Origin: Roseiflexus sp.
GTDB taxonomy: Bacteria > Chloroflexota > Chloroflexia > Chloroflexales > Roseiflexaceae
DNA length: 64,000 nucleotides
NCBI GenBank assembly: GCA_025062325.1
Contig: JANXAL010000117.1
Location: 1-64,000 of the forward strand
Direction of reading: 5' to 3'
The position numbers were made by a program, and so were the translations under genes. The notes under the pieces are model-generated. The model was not told the DNA's origin. It was given only the letters and a program-made list of their open reading frames with translations, and made no database searches. Positions 33,453 to 41,760 of the stretch are shown here, piece after piece. The stretch's first letter is position 1. Every line of letters begins with the position of its first letter.

Positions 33453-34415
33453 CTACCCTAGAGAACTGGCCGACCCCTCAGTCGGCGGCGCCATCGGTGC
33501 TGCAGGAGGCATTCCAGGCGGGATAGGCGCCTGCAGCTTCTTTCTGCCTCGCACAACTTTAAGCCAGACCCAGCGCAGGAACAGCGCAACTGGCAGCCAG
33601 ACCGGCGACCAGATCGCCAGGACGATCGCCAGGTTCACCACTCCCTGACCAAATTCGATCAGGCCGCGCAGCGCCTCACGTGCTACGTGCTCCGGTTGCC
33701 AGGCGTCCTCTTCGATGATCACCGGCGGCGGCGGCACCGGGCGCAGCTCAGCAGTGATCGTAGACATTGCCGCGTTCTGCTTCAGATACTGCATCCGTCC
33801 CTTGATCTGCTCGATCTGTCCCTGAATGTCGGTCAACGCCTCATTGACCCGCAGCGCATCCTCAACCTTTTCAGCGCGCGCCAGCAGATCAAGCAAGCGA
33901 TCACGCGTCGCCTCCAAATTGCGCAGCCGCGACTCGAGATCGACATATTCTTCGGTCACATCATCGCCGCTGACACTGCGACTGAGCACTTTCCTCGCCA
34001 GCCCCTCCACGCCGCTCAGCGCCTCCTCGAAGCGCGCTGCCGGTACGCGGAAGGTGATCGTCGATTGCATCGAATCGCCAGAGCCGTAGGTTTGCACGCC
34101 GACGACGAAGCCGCCAAGTTGCTCCGCCTTCTGGCGAATGGCCGCTTCGGCTTCAGTCACGCTGGCAACTTCCAGTGATACCGAAGCGTTCTTAATGACC
34201 AGACGCTCAGAAAAGGGAGGCAGCCGCTGATCGGGCGCGACGCTGCCATCCCGCTCCAGTGACGGCGCTCCTACAGCAGGCGCTGCTGGCGCCACGGTCG
34301 GCATTGCCACTAATTCAGGTTGTGCTGGCGCGTTCGCTGGCGCCGCCACTACACCACACGAGACCAACACGAGCGCTGATACGATACCGATGATGAGGAG
34401 TCTGACGGAAGCCAT
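33453..34415 (-). CDS. DUF4349 lipoprotein
   Basis: A 320-residue predicted lipoprotein: signal peptide and lipobox LVSC with C20, a Pro/Ala-rich linker (25-55), the DUF4349 region (IKNASVSLEVASVTEAEAAI; FVVGVQTYGSGDSMQSTITF), a coiled coil around residues 155-220 (LRNLEATRDRLLDLLARAEK) and a C-terminal membrane helix (VVNLAIVLAIWSPVWLPVAL) followed by a basic, Pro-rich tail. It may bridge outer leaflet and membrane. The family's role is unknown. AGGAGG lies eight bases before the ATG. The neighbours do not suggest a pathway. Confidence 0.85.
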   Translation of the reverse strand: MASVRLLIIGIVSALVLVSCGVVAAPANAPAQPELVAMPTVAPAAPAVGAPSLERDGSVAPDQRLPPFSERLVIKNASVSLEVASVTEAEAAIRQKAEQLGGFVVGVQTYGSGDSMQSTITFRVPAARFEEALSGVEGLARKVLSRSVSGDDVTEEYVDLESRLRNLEATRDRLLDLLARAEKVEDALRVNEALTDIQGQIEQIKGRMQYLKQNAAMSTITAELRPVPPPPVIIEEDAWQPEHVAREALRGLIEFGQGVVNLAIVLAIWSPVWLPVALFLRWVWLKVVRGRKKLQAPIPPGMPPAAPMAPPTEGSASSLG

Positions 34416-34849
34416 CGTGATATCCTCCTGGTGTGTTTGATTGATGCCGCAACGAGGGAGAGGGGCATTCGAGTGGATGAGTAGCTGCTCTCATGCGCTT
34501 CGCCCTTCGTCATGGAAACGTGCAACTGGGGGAAGTTGTTCCCTCATAAGTGTAGATTTTTCCCAACAAGCCCTTCCGTTGCATCGCCCGTCTCGGGCAA
34601 CAGGACGTCCCAAGGTTTGGCTATGATGAGTTCAGTTTCGATAGTCTCCTCAGCGTAACACTCCGCATCATCGACCTGCTCGCTGATATGCCTGGTCCAA
34701 CCCTACAGCAGGCTTCACAAAAGGCGAACACAAAAGTGCATATACTAAAATCTGCTGTTTTTGCGGCACATGTTCCGTGTTATACTTGGATCCAATGTGA
34801 ACGCGCATCGTGTCTTTATGTCAAATCACATCCGTGAAATGTTACGCTG
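34416..34849. other. Gene-free region with a half MITE-like element and AT-rich leader
   Basis: About 34543-34613 is a half element (CTCATAAGTGTAGATTTTTC ... CGTTGCATCGCCCG). From about 34700 the DNA is AT-rich with TTATACT at about 34780, a possible -10 box for the Uma2 gene at 34850. No other gene is seen. Confidence 0.5.
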
Positions 34850-35662
34850 ATGACCCACATTACCGTCCATCCCCCACCTGCATCTGACACACCGCCAGTC
34901 GACGATCCCTTCCGCTACGGCTGGCGCTTTGTGCCGCGCCCCACTCCTGACGATCCCCATCACTTCGAACAGGTGCCGCTCACGCTGGAGGACGTCCTGC
35001 ACCCGGAAGTGGGAGATTTCATTGTGCACAGCGACCGCCACGAGACCGACCGGATGTACCTGACTGCAGTGCTGCGCGCTCGTCTCGAGGAGTCTGGCGC
35101 AGCGGTTGTCCTCAGCGATGTGCGCATCGCCTGGGACGTGCCCGATCTGCGCCCGCACGGACCGGATGTGATGGTCATTCCTGGAGTCCGCGAACGCCAG
35201 AATTGGAGCACCTTCGAGGTGGCGGTTGAGGGAGCGCGTCCGGCGTTGATCATCGAAATCACGTCCCCGGAGACGCGCGAGAACGACCTGGAGCGCAAAG
35301 TGGAGCACTATGCGCGGGCTGGTGTGGCGCAGTATGTCATCGTGGATGATCTGGGTCGCGGCAGGGAGCGGCGACTGCGTTTGCTCGACTACCGCCTGGA
35401 GGCAGGAGAATATCGGCTGAGTCCCTTGGACGCAACGGGTCGAGTGCATCTGGCAATTGCCAACCTTTGGCTGGGGATCGAGGGCGATCATGTCGTCTGC
35501 TACGACGAGCGCGGTATGGCATTCGGCGACTATGCAACGGTGGTGCGTCAAGCGGCAGAGGCCGAAGAACAGGCGCGCCGCGAAGCCGCCGCGCGCGCCG
35601 CCGCCGAAGAGCGGTTGCGCGCACTCGAGGAAGAATTGCGCCGACTGCGCGGCGAGGAGTAA
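34850..35662 (+). CDS. Uma2-family (DUF820) PD-(D/E)xK nuclease-like protein with coiled-coil tail
   Basis: The 270-residue protein has the Uma2 fold. Putative catalytic residues are Asp in HGPDVMVIPGV, Glu in LIIEITSPET and Lys in LERKVEHYARAGVAQYVIVD. The C-terminal 45 residues (RQAAEAEEQARREAAARAAA then EERLRALEEELRRLR) form a coiled coil, often seen as a tail in cyanobacterial and Chloroflexi members. Endonuclease activity is inferred from structure-based family assignment. It is a solitary gene in repeat DNA. A second, shorter member is at 54535-55119. Confidence 0.85.
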   Translation: MTHITVHPPPASDTPPVDDPFRYGWRFVPRPTPDDPHHFEQVPLTLEDVLHPEVGDFIVHSDRHETDRMYLTAVLRARLEESGAAVVLSDVRIAWDVPDLRPHGPDVMVIPGVRERQNWSTFEVAVEGARPALIIEITSPETRENDLERKVEHYARAGVAQYVIVDDLGRGRERRLRLLDYRLEAGEYRLSPLDATGRVHLAIANLWLGIEGDHVVCYDERGMAFGDYATVVRQAAEAEEQARREAAARAAAEERLRALEEELRRLRGEE

Positions 35663-35699
35663 CAGGCTCGCCTCTACAGTTGTTTGCTCGACCCCGCAG

Positions 35700-35885
35700 G
35701 TTTGCGTCACAAGCGTAGATGTTTCGGTAAACCCTTCCGTCGCATCGCCCGTTTTGAGCGTTAGGACGTGCAAACTCCCCCTTCTCACGAGTGTAGATGT
35801 TCGGCAAGCCCTTCCGTCGCATCGCCCGTTTCAAGTGTCGGGACGCCCTAACTCCCCCTTCTCCTCTTGCGAGAGAAGGTGGTCG
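35700..35885 (+). mobile_element. Two half MITE-like elements in tandem
   Basis: About 35707-35787 and 35787-35885 each start (TCACAAGCGTAGATG and CACGAGTGTAGATGTTCGGC), continue with AAGCCCTTCCGTCGCATCGC-type sequence, and stop at the central CTCCCCCTTCTC palindrome. Confidence 0.55.
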
Positions 35886-36151
35886 CTCACAAGGGTAGAT
35901 TTTTGGCAAGCTCTTATGTTACATTGCCCATTGTGAGCATCAGGACGCGCAAACTCCCCCTTCTCCCCCAACCCCCCGCATGCGAGGGGCGCAGGAACGT
36001 GCTGACGCCGGATCGCGCGCTGTTCCTCCCAGCCCCCCGCATGCGAGGGGCGCAGGGGGGGGTAGGAGAAGGGGACAGGGGAGATGAGGGGACCAAGGGC
36101 GTCAGGATGCGGCAAAGCCGCTTCGCACGCCAAAAAGCCTCCGCTTGAGAG
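35886..36151 (+). mobile_element. Enlarged MITE-like element (about 266 bp)
   Basis: It starts CTCACAAGGGTAGATTTTTG and ends near CCAAAAAGCCTCCGCTTGAG. The middle is expanded by two CCCCCGCATGCGAGGGGCGC hairpins about 60 bp apart. A further half copy follows to about 36260 (CTCCCTCTTCTCCCCTTGTG ... CGCCCCACTTGTGAG). Confidence 0.55.
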
Positions 36152-36264
36152 ACTCCCTCTTCTCCCCTTGTGGGAGAAGGGGATCGAGGGGATGAGGGGA
36201 AACCAGGCGCCAGGACGCAGAAAATTTCCATCGCGTCCTAAAACGCCCCACTTGTGAGGCAAGT

Positions 36265-36293
36265 TTGCCCCGCCGCATTGTCTCAGGTATAAT
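36265..36293 (+). promoter_or_regulatory. Promoter of dnaX-ybaB-recR
   Basis: TTGCCC (36265-36270) and TATAAT (36288-36293) are 17 bp apart, 33 bp before the dnaX ATG. The -35 box lies directly next to the terminal arm of a MITE-like copy. Confidence 0.75.
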
Positions 36294-36326
36294 GCCCACA
36301 GAGACGACAACGCGGAGCACACAAGC

Positions 36327-38261
36327 ATGACCGTCCAGGCGCTCTACCGACGCTATCGTTCGCAGACGTTCGATGAACTGATTGGACAGGAGCACGTCGT
36401 TCGCACCCTGCGCAACGCAATTGCAGAAGGGCGGGTTGCGCACGCTTACCTGTTCACCGGTCCGCGCGGCGTTGGCAAAACAACCGTGGCGCGTCTGCTG
36501 GCGAAGGCGGTCAATTGCACCGCGCCGCTAGCGGAACGCCCCTGCGGTGTGTGCGAATCGTGCCGTTCGATTGCTGAGGGGCGAGCCGTCGATGTGATTG
36601 AAATGGACGCCGCCTCGCATACCAGCGTCGAGGACGCGCGCGAAATCATCGAGCGGGTGCAGTTTCGTCCGGCAGTTGCCCGCACGAAGGTCTATATCAT
36701 CGACGAAGTGCACATGCTTTCGACAGCGGCGTTCAACGCGCTCCTAAAGACGCTCGAAGAGCCGCCGCCGCACGCACTCTTCATTCTGGCGACAACCGAA
36801 GTTCACAAAGTCCCGGCAACGATCCTGTCGCGTTGCCAGCGCTTCGTCTTCAACCGCCACACGGTCGCGTCGATTGCGGCGCACCTGCGCTGGATCGCTG
36901 ATCAGGAGGGCGTGAAACTTGAACCGGGGGCAGCGGAGGCGATCGCGCGCGCCGCAACCGGTAGTATGCGCGATGCGCTGAGTGTGCTCGACCAGTTGAT
37001 GGCGTATGGTAACGGCTCCGTGACGCTTGAACAGGTGCGCAATCTGTTGGGCGCCAGCGAAATGCAGGAAGTGACGGCGCTGGTGGACGCATTGATCGCT
37101 GCTGATCTGCCCCGTGCGCTGCGAGTTGTCGCCGACGTTGCCGCCGCGGGCGCCGACCTGCGCCAATTCACCCGTGATCTGGTCGAGCGGCTGCGGGCGC
37201 TTATGCTAGTCTGTGCTGGCGCCGACCGTTCGCTGCTCGATGTAGCAGAAGAAGAAGTCGCACAGATTGAACGCCAGGCGCGTACTGCCAGCCTTGGCGC
37301 GCTGATGCGCTGGGTCAAACTGTTCAGTGAACTCGACCCTCAGTTACGCATCAGTTCCTATGGGCAACTCCCGCTCGAACTGGCGGTCATCGAGGCGGTG
37401 ATCGCCTCTGCACCAGTTGCAACACGGGATGGCGCCGTTGCTGCACCTTCGTCTTCGTCAGCGCATCTGGCTGCCATTTCTGTCCGCGACGATGCGCCTC
37501 CATCTTCTGCAGTGCGTCCGGTTGCCGCGTCCACCCATGATGTTGCACTGCCGCAGCACACGCCAGCGCAGCAAGCGCCTGCGTCCGCTCGCGCTACAGC
37601 ACCGCTGCAGCACACTCCGGCGCAACCGGCCGCAACGCCTGTCTCCTACGATACGTCGAACGCTCCAGCACCGCGTTCGGAAGGGACTGAGACTGACGAT
37701 GCGCCGGCGCCTTCTGCTGATGTCGCGCACAAAGCGCAAGCGACTGTCTCGATGTCCGCGACGCGCCAACCGGAGTCAAGCGCGGATCCGTCCGTTCGGC
37801 ATCAGGAGCATATCCGGCGCCCAAGCGGCTCTGCAGTATCGGCAGAGTCCGCTGAGGGTGCGGCAGCCGCCAATGCCGACGCTGCTGCACTCGAACGAAT
37901 TGAGAGCATCTGGCCCGCTGTCGTGCGTGATGTGCGCGTCCGCAATAAAACGCTCCAGGCGCTGCTCAATAGCGGCGCGCGTCCCGTTGATGTCAAGGGC
38001 GACACGCTCATCCTGGAAGCGCCTACCGAATGGCTGATGAACCGGCTCGAACATCCCGATATGCGCCAGATTATTGAGGAGGTGCTTAGCAAGCACATGG
38101 GGGCGCGATTCTCCGTTCGCTGCGTGGTCGAGACTCAACGACGCGAAAATCCAGGCGCGCTGCGCGAGCAGATCCGCACCCTGCGCAAAGATCCGCTCGT
38201 TCGCGCTGCGATCAATATTTTTGACGCCGATATTATTGCGGTGGAAGACCCGAATGACTGA
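36327..38261 (+). CDS. dnaX: DNA polymerase III gamma/tau subunit
   Basis: A 644-residue clamp-loader ATPase. Walker A GPRGVGKTT is at residues 45-53; the zinc site is C64, C73, C76, C79; Walker B DEVH is at 126-129; the SRC motif is in ATILSRCQRF. After the collar domain, residues about 360-520 are a low-complexity Ala/Pro/Thr/Ser linker. A C-terminal tau-like domain follows (LERIESIWPAVVRDVRVRNK; LEAPTEWLMNRL). No obvious A-run frameshift site for a gamma form was noticed. ybaB follows 15 bp downstream, giving the common dnaX-ybaB-recR arrangement. Confidence 0.95.
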   Translation: MTVQALYRRYRSQTFDELIGQEHVVRTLRNAIAEGRVAHAYLFTGPRGVGKTTVARLLAKAVNCTAPLAERPCGVCESCRSIAEGRAVDVIEMDAASHTSVEDAREIIERVQFRPAVARTKVYIIDEVHMLSTAAFNALLKTLEEPPPHALFILATTEVHKVPATILSRCQRFVFNRHTVASIAAHLRWIADQEGVKLEPGAAEAIARAATGSMRDALSVLDQLMAYGNGSVTLEQVRNLLGASEMQEVTALVDALIAADLPRALRVVADVAAAGADLRQFTRDLVERLRALMLVCAGADRSLLDVAEEEVAQIERQARTASLGALMRWVKLFSELDPQLRISSYGQLPLELAVIEAVIASAPVATRDGAVAAPSSSSAHLAAISVRDDAPPSSAVRPVAASTHDVALPQHTPAQQAPASARATAPLQHTPAQPAATPVSYDTSNAPAPRSEGTETDDAPAPSADVAHKAQATVSMSATRQPESSADPSVRHQEHIRRPSGSAVSAESAEGAAAANADAAALERIESIWPAVVRDVRVRNKTLQALLNSGARPVDVKGDTLILEAPTEWLMNRLEHPDMRQIIEEVLSKHMGARFSVRCVVETQRRENPGALREQIRTLRKDPLVRAAINIFDADIIAVEDPND

Positions 38262-38276
38262 AGGAGGAACACCGGC

Positions 38277-38579
38277 ATGAACCCGCGACAGCTTGAACAG
38301 ATGGCTCGCCAGATGCAGAAGGAAGTAATGCGCATCCAGGAGGAGCTGGCGAACGCAACTGTCGAAGGAACTGCAGGCAGTTACGTTACCGTGACGATGA
38401 ATGGTCACCGTGAAGTCAAATCGATCAGGATCGCTCCGGAAGTCGTCGACCCGAATGATGTCGAAACCCTGCAGGACCTGATCGTCGCTGCGATTGCGGA
38501 TGCCAGCAAGAAGGCGCAGGAATTAGCGGAACAGCGGCTCGGTCCTCTGGCTGGCGGGATGAAATTGCCGGGGTTCTAG
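38277..38579 (+). CDS. ybaB: YbaB/EbfC-family nucleoid-associated protein
   Basis: A 100-residue DNA-binding dimer. The N-terminal coiled coil ([20 protein letters not shown]) is followed by the beta core ([20 protein letters not shown]) and [19 protein letters not shown], ending in the common MKLPGF-type tail. GAAGGAGGA is placed just before the ATG. It lies between dnaX and recR, its usual position. Confidence 0.94.
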   Translation: MNPRQLEQMARQMQKEVMRIQEELANATVEGTAGSYVTVTMNGHREVKSIRIAPEVVDPNDVETLQDLIVAAIADASKKAQELAEQRLGPLAGGMKLPGF

Positions 38580-38711
38580 AAGGAGTGGGGCTTAGACCTG
38601 CCCTCGGACGGATAGGGCAGAGCTTAGGCCTGCCTACGCAGACAGAAGGGCGGTCTCAGACCCGCTACCCACAGACGGAAGGGGCAAAGCTCAACGTGCA
38701 CCAGCCAACCG
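38579..38711 (+). repeat. Degenerate 33-34-bp tandem repeat before and into recR
   Basis: Units begin GACGGATAGGGCAGAGCTTA, GACAGAAGGGCGGTCTCAGA and GACGGAAGGGGCAAAGCTCA; a diverged unit precedes them. Each has an internal hairpin (for example GCGGTCTCAGACCCGC). The period keeps the frame open, adding a spurious 37-codon extension to recR. Confidence 0.65.
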
Positions 38712-39313
38712 ACATTCAGATCTTGCCTGCGCCGGTCGTTCGCCTGATCGAGGAGTTGAGCCGGCTGCCCGGCGTGGGTCCTAAAACGGCATCACGCCTG
38801 ACGTTCTTCCTGCTGCGCGCGCCGGATGACCTGCCGCGCGCCCTGGCAGATGCGCTGACTGCGCTGAAGGAACAGGTGCACTTCTGCTCGCGCTGCTATT
38901 TCATCACCCAGAGCGATCTCTGCGCCATCTGTACCAACCCAGCACGCGATCAGCGAACAATCTGCGTCGTTGAAGAGCCGCTCGATGTGGTTGCCATTGA
39001 GCGCACTGGCGTCTATCGCGGGCTGTATCACGTGTTGCACGGGCGTATTGCGCCGCTGGAAGGGATGAACCGCGAGGATATCTACTTCGATGAACTGCTT
39101 GACCGCGTGCGCGTAGAGCCGGTCGATGAAGTTATTATCGCTACCAATCCGAATCTGGAGGGCGAAGCGACTGCATTTCACCTTCAGCGGGCGCTGGCGC
39201 CGCTCGGCGTGCGGGTGACCCGCTTAGCGCGCGGGTTGCCTACCGGTAGCGATCTCGAGTGGGCCGACCCTGGCACCCTCGGTTCGGCGCTCGAAGGCCG
39301 CCGCGAAATGTAA
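38696..39313 (+). CDS. recR: Recombination mediator RecR
   Basis: A 205-residue RecR from a GTG start. The HhH segment is LSRLPGVGPKTASRLTFFLL. The zinc finger has C64, C67, C76 and C79 (FCSRCYF...LCAIC), and the Toprim domain starts CVVEEPLDVVAIERTG and includes ATNPNLEGEATAFHL. GTG at 38696 is preferred because GGAAGGGG lies upstream and the resulting length equals the family's; a frame starting at 38585 translates tandem repeat DNA. RecR acts with RecF/RecO in gap repair. It is third gene in the dnaX operon. Confidence 0.93.
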   Translation: MHQPTDIQILPAPVVRLIEELSRLPGVGPKTASRLTFFLLRAPDDLPRALADALTALKEQVHFCSRCYFITQSDLCAICTNPARDQRTICVVEEPLDVVAIERTGVYRGLYHVLHGRIAPLEGMNREDIYFDELLDRVRVEPVDEVIIATNPNLEGEATAFHLQRALAPLGVRVTRLARGLPTGSDLEWADPGTLGSALEGRREM

Positions 39314-39318
39314 CCTGC

Positions 39319-40527
39319 CTACGAAACGGTCAGATTCTCAAGCGATGGGAGCGCTACGATCCAGATCTGACCGGGGTTAAATGCAATTTCATTGCCCGAA
39401 GCGTCTAGAAACATGAGGCGCCCCTCAGGCGAGTCCTTACGCCACATCACTTCACGCTCGACGCCATCAAGGAACACGCGCGCCCGTCCGCTACCGATCA
39501 CCTTCTGTTCGATTCGGCCCTTATCATCGTCTGGAATAGGCGCTTCCGGCACCTCCATCACCACTACGTTCTTTGCCCGTAGTTGCTGTCCGGTCACAGC
39601 ATCAATTGCCGGACGACCGCGGCGTAGTCGAAGATAGCTATTCGTCGCCGGGTCGTAGGTCCATCCGGCGGGATCTTCGCGGTAGATGAAGAAATACTCA
39701 ATTCGCTTGGAAGGCGGACGCGCATCAGGCGGCGCATCGGTTTTGAACAGAAAGCCAATAGTCGGGTCAGTGAACGGTTCCGGCGCTAGATCGCGCAATG
39801 CCCGTTCGAGCGCAGCGCTGTCGGTGTACAGGTTGTGCGGGGCATTGCGCTGACTGACGCGGGTAAAATAGGCGCTCTTGTTGCGGAACAGCGCATCGAC
39901 ATCCACCAGGCTTGTCGTTTGCTGCAACGCCTCGAGCGCCTGCGGCGCACCGCCAGCGTGGACGTAGAGACCGCGAAACTCCATGGCCCACTGAACGAAA
40001 TAGAGCCGCGCGCTGCGCACCGGACCAATTGCGGTTGCGTTGGGTATGATGCCGGGGACGTAGATGGCCATAAAGCGAGTCAGGCCGAACTCTGCCAGCG
40101 CCTCGAAAACGACGGCGGCTTTGTCAAGACCCGATTGCGGGTACGAACTTGGATGATTGTCAATCATAACAACAATCGGGCGTTGCCGGAGCGCTCCCCG
40201 CACCAGCGCGGGCGCACCAGTGATTGGGTCGCTTGTCACAACGGGCGGCGCCGGGGCTGGCGCAGTAGTTGGGGCGATGGTTGGAACAGGGGTTGGCGGT
40301 GTATCGGTTGGTGCGATTGTCGGCGCCACCGTGGGCGGCAGCGCAGTTGGTGCAGTTGTCGGCACTCTTGTTGGTGCGGTCGTTGGCGCTATCGTCGGCG
40401 GCTCAGAGGGAGCGACGACAGGACTAGGCGCACCACATGCACTGATGATCAGCATCCAGGCCAAACTAAACAGAATAATCGCATAACGAGAAGAGGAAAT
40501 CCCGGTCAAGCGTTTTCTTGATTTCAT
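39319..40527 (-). CDS. DUF3048 lipoprotein
   Basis: A 402-residue predicted lipoprotein: basic N-terminus, hydrophobic stretch, lipobox ISAC with C31, then a Thr/Pro-repeat stalk (PTTAPTRVPTTAPTALPPTV and more, to about residue 95). The DUF3048 domain follows (PIVVMIDNHPSSYPQSGLDK; ATAIGPVRSARLYFVQWAME; NKSAYFTRVS). DUF3048 proteins (YerB-like) are extracytoplasmic; their biochemical role is not known. The ATG chosen gives MKSRKRLTG; upstream in-frame codons overlap the next gene's intergenic space. It converges with recR with 5 bp between stops. Confidence 0.88.
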   Translation of the reverse strand: MKSRKRLTGISSSRYAIILFSLAWMLIISACGAPSPVVAPSEPPTIAPTTAPTRVPTTAPTALPPTVAPTIAPTDTPPTPVPTIAPTTAPAPAPPVVTSDPITGAPALVRGALRQRPIVVMIDNHPSSYPQSGLDKAAVVFEALAEFGLTRFMAIYVPGIIPNATAIGPVRSARLYFVQWAMEFRGLYVHAGGAPQALEALQQTTSLVDVDALFRNKSAYFTRVSQRNAPHNLYTDSAALERALRDLAPEPFTDPTIGFLFKTDAPPDARPPSKRIEYFFIYREDPAGWTYDPATNSYLRLRRGRPAIDAVTGQQLRAKNVVVMEVPEAPIPDDDKGRIEQKVIGSGRARVFLDGVEREVMWRKDSPEGRLMFLDASGNEIAFNPGQIWIVALPSLENLTVS

Positions 40528-40571
40528 CGAATATCCCCAAAACATCGGCGCGACGATGGCCGTATGGGCTT

Positions 40572-41708
40572 TCATTCGGCGCGTGGTATTGTACCATACC
40601 TGCACCCCTCAACGACATCAGCAAAAGCGGAGTCATAGCGCGCTGCCATCCGTGACCAGTCATACTGCGCCGCTATGGAGCGAAAGTCAATCGTTTTCAA
40701 TGACGGCAGCGCTGCAATCGTCTCACTCAGGCGATCAGCAAGCTGCGAGTCATCATCGTAGAGACAGAACGGGTGGAGATGGGACGGGATCAGTTCCGGA
40801 TAACTCAAACGGCGCGGCAGCAGCGGCACGCATCCGCAGAAGATCGCCTCGACCACGGCGATGCCGAAGAATTCCTGAATGGCAGTGCTGACAACGATAT
40901 CAGCCTGGTGGAGCAACCGGCGATAGGTCTCCAGATCGGGAGCGTATCCCCATGCCAATGTGCGATCTGCAAATTCCTCACGCGCAGCGACGAACGTCGG
41001 GTGCTGCGGATCGATGTGCTCGCCAATCACGATGAGACGAAAGTCAATCCGACGTCGTTTCAATTCGGCCAATGCGCCAAAGAACGTTTCTGGACCCTTG
41101 TCGTACTCCCAGCGACTGTTCCACAGCAGGATCGGCGCCTCCCCGGCGGATGCACGGGCAGGAGGCGACGGCAGATCAAGGCGTGCAAGGTCAATACCGG
41201 GCGGCAACACGTGCGACCGCGCTACAAGTGTATCGATCAGATCAAGTTCTTGGTGATCGTGGTACCGGCCAGGCAACTCCGGCAACGCCGCGAAGAACGA
41301 GTCGCGGTGGAACGCTGAGTTGAAGAAGATCGCGTCGGCTGCCAGCGCAGAGGTATAGTTGATCCAGGGGAATGCCAGGTCGCGGGGGCGGCCCGGCGGC
41401 AGCGGATACGTCAACTGGTTTTCGTGCATGTAGAGCGCAACGGCGGACTTTCCCAGCAGATCGCGCGTCAGCCCCAGGAACGTCGCCAGGTCGAGCATAT
41501 CGGTGGCAACGACCAGATCGATAGGGGGCAGGGCGCGGCGGCGCACTTCGCGCGCGAAGGTGATCGCCGCGCCGCGCATACGCCAGCGCCATCCGCCAGC
41601 TGGCGACAGTGTCAGAAGGGTAACGGTATGCTGGCTATGACGTGCAAATCCCTGCGATACTGCGGCGTGTGAACCTCCATGAAAGGCGTCGAGCCAGAGA
41701 ACATGCAT
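40572..41708 (-). CDS. DUF3524/GT4 glycosyltransferase, queuosine-tRNA mannosyltransferase (QTMAN/GTDC1)-like
   Basis: The N-terminal half has the DUF3524 signature LWLDAFHGGSHAAVSQGFAR then RWRMRGAAITFA. Also present are MHENQLTYPL and FPWINYTSALAADAIFFNS. The C-terminal half is a GT4 domain (LLWNSRWEYDKGPETFFGAL; STAIQEFFGIAVVEAIFCGC). This architecture is that of vertebrate GTDC1, the enzyme that mannosylates queuosine of tRNA-Asp. Whether the bacterial homologue uses the same substrate is inference. The ATG chosen is at 41708; an alternative is seven codons upstream. It follows the Ser/Thr kinase gene by about 50 bp. Confidence 0.82.
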   Translation of the reverse strand: MHVLWLDAFHGGSHAAVSQGFARHSQHTVTLLTLSPAGGWRWRMRGAAITFAREVRRRALPPIDLVVATDMLDLATFLGLTRDLLGKSAVALYMHENQLTYPLPPGRPRDLAFPWINYTSALAADAIFFNSAFHRDSFFAALPELPGRYHDHQELDLIDTLVARSHVLPPGIDLARLDLPSPPARASAGEAPILLWNSRWEYDKGPETFFGALAELKRRRIDFRLIVIGEHIDPQHPTFVAAREEFADRTLAWGYAPDLETYRRLLHQADIVVSTAIQEFFGIAVVEAIFCGCVPLLPRRLSYPELIPSHLHPFCLYDDDSQLADRLSETIAALPSLKTIDFRSIAAQYDWSRMAARYDSAFADVVEGCRYGTIPRAE

Positions 41709-41760
41709 AGGGCGTAGAACGCTGCACAATCAGAGGTGACAGCGCAGCGGCGCCTTAAGC

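Noticed and set aside
38585-38695. 37-codon N-terminal extension of RecR
   Set aside because: It translates a 33-bp tandem repeat, and the GTG at 38696 gives the normal family length.
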